64,000 bases of DNA from Oceanisphaera litoralis (GTDB taxonomy: Bacteria > Pseudomonadota > Gammaproteobacteria > Enterobacterales > Aeromonadaceae), in contig NZ_JAFBBE010000008.1 in NCBI RefSeq assembly GCF_016907015.1, positions 62,001 through 126,000 of the forward strand, given 5' to 3'. Position 1 is the first letter of the stretch. Each line of letters opens with the position of its first letter. Made by a program: the position numbers and the translations under genes. Shown here in pieces: positions 60,676-64,000 of the stretch. The notes beneath the pieces were generated by a model that ran no database searches, had not been told where the DNA came from, and was given only the letters and a program-made list of their open reading frames with translations.

Positions 60676-61608
60676 GTGTCCGATCTTTCCTGCTGGCAAC
60701 AACTGTACCGGCTGCAGCGTCCCTCGCCACTGCAGCGGCTTTTTCACCCCCTGCTGGAACAACATCGTCTGACCCTGTGGATCAAGCGCGATGATCTGCT
60801 GCATCCGCTTATCTCGGGTAACAAGTGGCGCAAACTGAAATATATACTGCGCCAGGCGTTGTCGGAGCAGGCCGGGGGATTGCTCAGCTTCGGCGGTGCC
60901 TACTCCAATCACCTGCACGCCCTGGCCGCCGCAGGCCACGAACTCGGCCTGCCTACGGTGGGCATGGTGCGCGGCGAGCCTTATAGCAACAACCCGACTC
61001 TTGACGACGCCCGTCGCTGGGGGATGACGCTGGAATTTGTCGACCGGCAGCAGTATCGCCGCCGTCAGGACGCCGACTGGCTGGCCGAGCTGACCCGGCG
61101 CCATCCCGGCTATCTCGTCATTCCCGAAGGCGGCAGCTGCCCGCTGGCCTTGCCGGGCGTGGCGGAATTGTGGCAGGAATTGTGGCAGGAGTGGTGGCCG
61201 GAATTACCCGAGCTGGACGAGCTTGTCCTGCCGGTGGCCAGCGGCGGCACCCTGGCCGGCCTGCTGTCCGCCCGCCCGGCCAGCACCCGGGTGCGCGGCT
61301 ATGCGGTATTGAAGGGCGCCGGCTGGCTGGCCGAGGAGGTATGTCGGCTGTATCCGCCGGCGGCACTGGATAACGGCTGGCAACTCGAATTGGGCCATCA
61401 CGGTGGCGGTTATGCCAAAAGTTCGCCGGCCGACAGGGCGGCCATCGGCGAACTGGCAGAGCAACTCGGCGTGCCGCTGGAGCCGATTTACAGCGGCAAG
61501 GCGCTGCTGGGGCTGTTTCGGGATATCGCCGCCGGCCGCTACGCCGCCGGCAATCGGCTGTTGTTTCTCCATACCGGCGGCATGCAGGGCGCGCGCGGGG
61601 CGCTATAG
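60676..61608 (+). CDS. PLP-dependent ACC deaminase / D-cysteine desulfhydrase family protein
   Basis: A fold-type II PLP enzyme of about 310 residues. I favour the GTG start (VSDLSCWQQL); a TTG five codons earlier is possible. The cofactor lysine lies in SGNKWRKLKYIL, the substrate loop is SFGGAYSNHLHALAAAG, and the phosphate-binding glycine region is PVASGGTLAG. Members deaminate 1-aminocyclopropane-1-carboxylate or desulfhydrate D-cysteine; the family is often over-annotated and the substrate here is unknown. A 12-bp tandem repeat near 61163-61198 encodes ELWQELWQEWWP. It ends overlapping csrD. Confidence 0.85.
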   Translation: MSDLSCWQQLYRLQRPSPLQRLFHPLLEQHRLTLWIKRDDLLHPLISGNKWRKLKYILRQALSEQAGGLLSFGGAYSNHLHALAAAGHELGLPTVGMVRGEPYSNNPTLDDARRWGMTLEFVDRQQYRRRQDADWLAELTRRHPGYLVIPEGGSCPLALPGVAELWQELWQEWWPELPELDELVLPVASGGTLAGLLSARPASTRVRGYAVLKGAGWLAEEVCRLYPPAALDNGWQLELGHHGGGYAKSSPADRAAIGELAEQLGVPLEPIYSGKALLGLFRDIAAGRYAAGNRLLFLHTGGMQGARGAL

Positions 61609-63516
61609 CAGTTCAAATCGCTCCGGGCGGGAGAAGAAATACCCCTGACCGGCATAGACACCCAGCTGATGCAGGCACTCCCATTCGGCGGAGGTTTCGA
61701 CGCCCACCGCTATCACCCGGGTCTGGCTGCCGACACTGTTGCCGACCAGGCTTCTGACCGCCATCTGGTTGACGGCTTTTCTGTCGATGTCCCGCACCAG
61801 GCTGGGATGCAGTTTGAGATAATCCAGTGCATAGTCCTTGATATATTGCGAGCTCACCACATCCTGCCCCGCATGGTCCACCGCCAGTCCACAACCCAAC
61901 GCCTTGAGCGCGCGCAGCGGCTTGCCCAAGGCCTGAAAATGCCGGCTTACCTGCGCTTCCGACAACTCGATCACCAGGCCATTGAGCTGCGCCTTGGGCA
62001 ACTGGATCAATTCGAAAATCAACCAGCGATGAAAGCCGCCATTCAACAGACTGGCCGCGGAAATATTGAGCGCCAGGGGCACACGCCGATCGCTTTCCTG
62101 CAGCAGGGTCAGGGCGCGCAGCACCATGGCGCAGTCCAGCTCTTTCAACAGGCCGCATTTTTCCGCCATGGGCAGAAAATGCCCGGCCGACAGCTCTCTG
62201 CCCTGCTCGTCCTGCATGCGGGCCAGCAGCTCATAGATGACCGGCTCCCGCTCCGGTCCGGTATAGATGCCCTGCCGGTCAAGCCGAACCCTGTCCTGCT
62301 CCAGCTGACGGCCGAGCAAGGTACGCCAGCGCACCGTCCCCTTGCCACTGCTTTCTTCGGTCACTCCCTTGTAATACATGAAGTAGCCATCACCCCCCTG
62401 CAGGCCGGCGCTGCGCAGCGCCAACTCGGCCTCTTCTTCCACCTGCGACAAGCTTTCACCGCAACGAAAGCAGACGCCGCCGATAAACAGCGAGGGTTCT
62501 CTCACCTCATCCGGCCAGTGCAGACGGCGCAGCAGCTTCATCACCTGCCGCGCCGCTTCCTGCGCTTCGCTTTCCACCAGGTTGGGAAACAGCAGGGCGA
62601 AGATATTACCGGTATAGCGGGCCTGCAAGGCCCCGGGATAACGGCGGATAAGATGCCCCAGATAGACGGAGGCCGATGTCAGCAGCTCATCGCCGCGTTC
62701 GTACCCCAGGTGATAGTTAATCTGTTCCAGATCCTGCAGCTCCACCAGCAACAGGGCCCCGGAGTGACTGGCCGGATCATTGAGCGCCGCCTCCAGCCGA
62801 TTATCGAAGAACACCCGATTGCCGATGCCGATTTTTTTGTCTACAAACACATTGGCACGCATGAAGGTGTCGAACCGGCTGCGCTCCTTGCCCGCTTCCT
62901 TGAGATCCCGGAGCAGCTTGTCCAATGCCTGACTGGCCTGATGCGGCCATTCTTCCTGTGGATTATGCTGCAACATGCCGAGCCTGCCTTCCAGGATCAG
63001 CTGGCCGCGTAAATCGAGCAGCTCGGCGCCCCGCAGCTGGCGACGAAACCAGCGCAGGATGAACAACATGCCGACGAATACCAGTATAATGGCGGCGGTC
63101 ACGCCGGAAAGGGCGGCCAGCGAGTGATCGATGTAATAAAAAGGCGGCCGCAACACAAGATGCACACTCAGACCCGGGTGTGCACTCAATGGATGTTGGT
63201 ATTCGAGGGACCGTTCATCGGCCCGCAGCTGCTGGCCCGACTGATAACGATACTGAGAACCCGACTCATTCTGTACCGAAAAATCGATAATATCGTTCAC
63301 ATCAAGCAGCGCCGGCAACCAGCGAACGATACTCTCCTGCCGTTCGGCCCCGCTTTGCCAGCCTTCGTTGACCAGCCGCACCACCGAATCCACCTGTCGC
63401 TGCTGATAGGCGGTTCCCATCTGATAGAAGCTGATCCCTGCCCCTACCAACACCATCAGCACAGCCGCCAGAATGCACATGGTGATGGTGGCAATAAACT
63501 GATTGGTAAATCTCAT
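61603..63516 (-). CDS. csrD: CsrD-like degenerate GGDEF/EAL membrane protein
   Basis: CsrD targets the CsrB/C sRNAs for RNase E decay in E. coli; the Vibrio homologue is MshH. The product is 637 residues (646 in E. coli). Transmembrane helices lie at about 8-30 and 138-156, flanking a periplasmic domain. The GGDEF-like domain has RGDEL at 274-278 and the EAL-like domain has ELL at 429-431, so neither cyclase nor phosphodiesterase activity is expected. Adjacent mreB matches the E. coli neighbourhood. Confidence 0.9.
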   Translation of the reverse strand: MRFTNQFIATITMCILAAVLMVLVGAGISFYQMGTAYQQRQVDSVVRLVNEGWQSGAERQESIVRWLPALLDVNDIIDFSVQNESGSQYRYQSGQQLRADERSLEYQHPLSAHPGLSVHLVLRPPFYYIDHSLAALSGVTAAIILVFVGMLFILRWFRRQLRGAELLDLRGQLILEGRLGMLQHNPQEEWPHQASQALDKLLRDLKEAGKERSRFDTFMRANVFVDKKIGIGNRVFFDNRLEAALNDPASHSGALLLVELQDLEQINYHLGYERGDELLTSASVYLGHLIRRYPGALQARYTGNIFALLFPNLVESEAQEAARQVMKLLRRLHWPDEVREPSLFIGGVCFRCGESLSQVEEEAELALRSAGLQGGDGYFMYYKGVTEESSGKGTVRWRTLLGRQLEQDRVRLDRQGIYTGPEREPVIYELLARMQDEQGRELSAGHFLPMAEKCGLLKELDCAMVLRALTLLQESDRRVPLALNISAASLLNGGFHRWLIFELIQLPKAQLNGLVIELSEAQVSRHFQALGKPLRALKALGCGLAVDHAGQDVVSSQYIKDYALDYLKLHPSLVRDIDRKAVNQMAVRSLVGNSVGSQTRVIAVGVETSAEWECLHQLGVYAGQGYFFSRPERFELL

Positions 63517-63673
63517 TGATGTTCCCTGACTGACTCCGGTCGATTCCGGCGTACCTTCCCTGATATTCCGTCGTCATAACGCGGCATAAAACGAAACAGC
63601 AAGTGCGTATCCTGCTCGCGCCCCGTCTGAAAGATAAGGCTTTTCGGCCATTACCGCCATAACAACAGCTAAT
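63517..63673 (-). other. csrD leader region
   Basis: A weak promoter (TTGCTG, 18 bases, TATGAC near 63570-63600, minus strand) may serve csrD. A 25-codon ATG frame (63574-63651) is present but has no good ribosome-binding site, and I do not call it a gene. Confidence 0.3.
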
Positions 63674-63796
63674 AAAAAGCCCCTGAATCAGGGGCTTATA
63701 TTGCATTATTTGCGAAAATCTTACTTTTTAGCTCTCAGGTCAACTTTGGAGCGGTTACGCCGATCTTACGAAACCACCGAGTGAGTGATAAGGTAA
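63674..63796 (-). ncRNA. candidate small RNA upstream of csrD
   Basis: On the minus strand a promoter-like ATGACT-16-TATAAC (63803-63830) is followed about 120 bases later by a strong intrinsic terminator (AAGCCCC / GGGGCTT, then TTTTTATT, 63671-63698). No ORF lies between. The layout of promoter, short non-coding body and U-rich terminator is that of an Hfq-type sRNA. It does not carry the repeated GGA loops of CsrB/C, and I do not recognise the sequence. The terminator could instead belong to the gene entering from 64000. Confidence 0.4.
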
Positions 63797-63802
63797 GCGA
63801 CT

Positions 63803-63830
63803 GTTATATATGACATTACATGAAAGTCAT
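63803..63830 (-). promoter_or_regulatory. promoter of the candidate sRNA
   Basis: ATGACT, 16 bases, TATAAC on the minus strand; the hexamers match the sigma-70 consensus at four and five of six positions. Confidence 0.35.
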
Positions 63831-63889
63831 AGCCTAACGCTGCTTTCGAGGAGCATGGTATGCCCACAAGCGGCTCACCGTGAGAGCAC

Positions 63890-63945
63890 ACACTGACACG
63901 CAACACTGACACCTCACACTGGCAACTGGCAACTGGCAACTGGCT
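63890..63945. repeat. 13-bp and 7-bp tandem repeats at the window end
   Basis: ACACTGACAC plus three variable bases occurs twice (63890-63902, 63903-63915). It is followed by ACTGGCA three times and a fourth copy ending GCT (63918-63945). The heptamers abut the stop codon of the partial gene at 63944. Confidence 0.85.
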
Positions 63946-64000
63946 AGTCTCGCTCAATCACCACCAATCGATGCTGGCAATGGCCGATGGATCTGGAAGT
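63944..64000 (-). CDS. C-terminal fragment of an unidentified protein
   Basis: Eighteen codons and a TAG enter from beyond the window (...SIGHCQHRLVVIERD). The composition looks like genuine coding sequence, but it is too short to identify. In Vibrio the gene upstream of the csrD homologue is ssb; the residues seen here do not resemble an SSB tail. Confidence 0.35.
   Translation of the reverse strand, partial: TSRSIGHCQHRLVVIERD

Noticed and set aside
63574-63651. 25-codon ATG frame in the csrD leader
   Set aside because: Weak ribosome-binding site and no supporting signal; short frames like this are expected by chance.
63766-63957. 63-codon minus-strand TTG frame
   Set aside because: Starts inside the partial gene's end, runs through the tandem repeats and the putative sRNA promoter, and has no ribosome-binding site.

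Overview
The window is GC-rich, very gene-dense gammaproteobacterial chromosome carrying almost only conserved core genes. The mra/dcw cluster, a petABC (cytochrome bc1) operon beside sspAB, degQ-degS, the mla and lpt operons and mreBCD with csrD together point to a marine or estuarine gammaproteobacterium. The protein sequences look most like the Aeromonadales (Oceanimonas/Zobellella type), but I infer that from memory of the families and did no search. I see no prophage, insertion sequence, tRNA or CRISPR array.

Layout. 1-19976 (minus strand): the complete dcw cluster from the mraZ promoter through rsmH-ftsL-ftsI-murE-murF-mraY-murD-ftsW-murG-murC-ddlB-ftsQ-ftsA-ftsZ to lpxC, then a partial secA with an unusual leader and no recognisable secM. 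20120-20553: RNase P RNA gene. 20691-24951: rsmI diverging from lpoA-yraN-diaA-dolP. 25002-28850: sspA-sspB and petABC. 28944-31194: rplM-rpsI and zapE. 31332-34003: degQ (with a sigma-E-like promoter) and degS, separated by an 11-copy heptamer array. 34032-38687: the mlaFEDCB-ibaG-murA operon. 38833-46964: kdsD-kdsC-lptC-lptA-lptB-rpoN-hpf-ptsN-rapZ-ptsO-mgtE. 47335-51242: pmbA (tldE), darP, a small secreted protein and tldD. 51232-60503: nitrilase homologue, yhdP, rng, maf, mreDCB. 60676-64000: a PLP enzyme of the ACC deaminase/D-cysteine desulfhydrase family, csrD, a candidate small RNA, and the last codons of an unidentified gene.

How it fits together. Nearly everything serves the cell envelope: peptidoglycan precursor synthesis (murA-murG, mraY, ddlB), septation (fts genes, zapE), elongation (mreBCD), PBP1a activation (lpoA), lipid A and Kdo supply (lpxC, kdsD, kdsC), LPS transport (lptABC), outer-membrane lipid asymmetry (mla, yhdP, dolP), envelope stress (degQ, degS) and protein export (secA). 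The rpoN-hpf-ptsN-rapZ-ptsO block links nitrogen PTS signalling to envelope sugar supply.

The less ordinary signals are between genes. Short tandem duplications recur at gene boundaries, often with a 7- or 14-bp unit; two of them duplicate a ribosome-binding site plus start codon (murD/ftsW, mlaB/ibaG). There are also a terminator-like hairpin and small open frame in front of secA, a roughly 255-bp nested-palindrome element after mgtE, a candidate sRNA upstream of csrD, and a small exported cysteine-containing protein lying between the two TldD/TldE protease genes.
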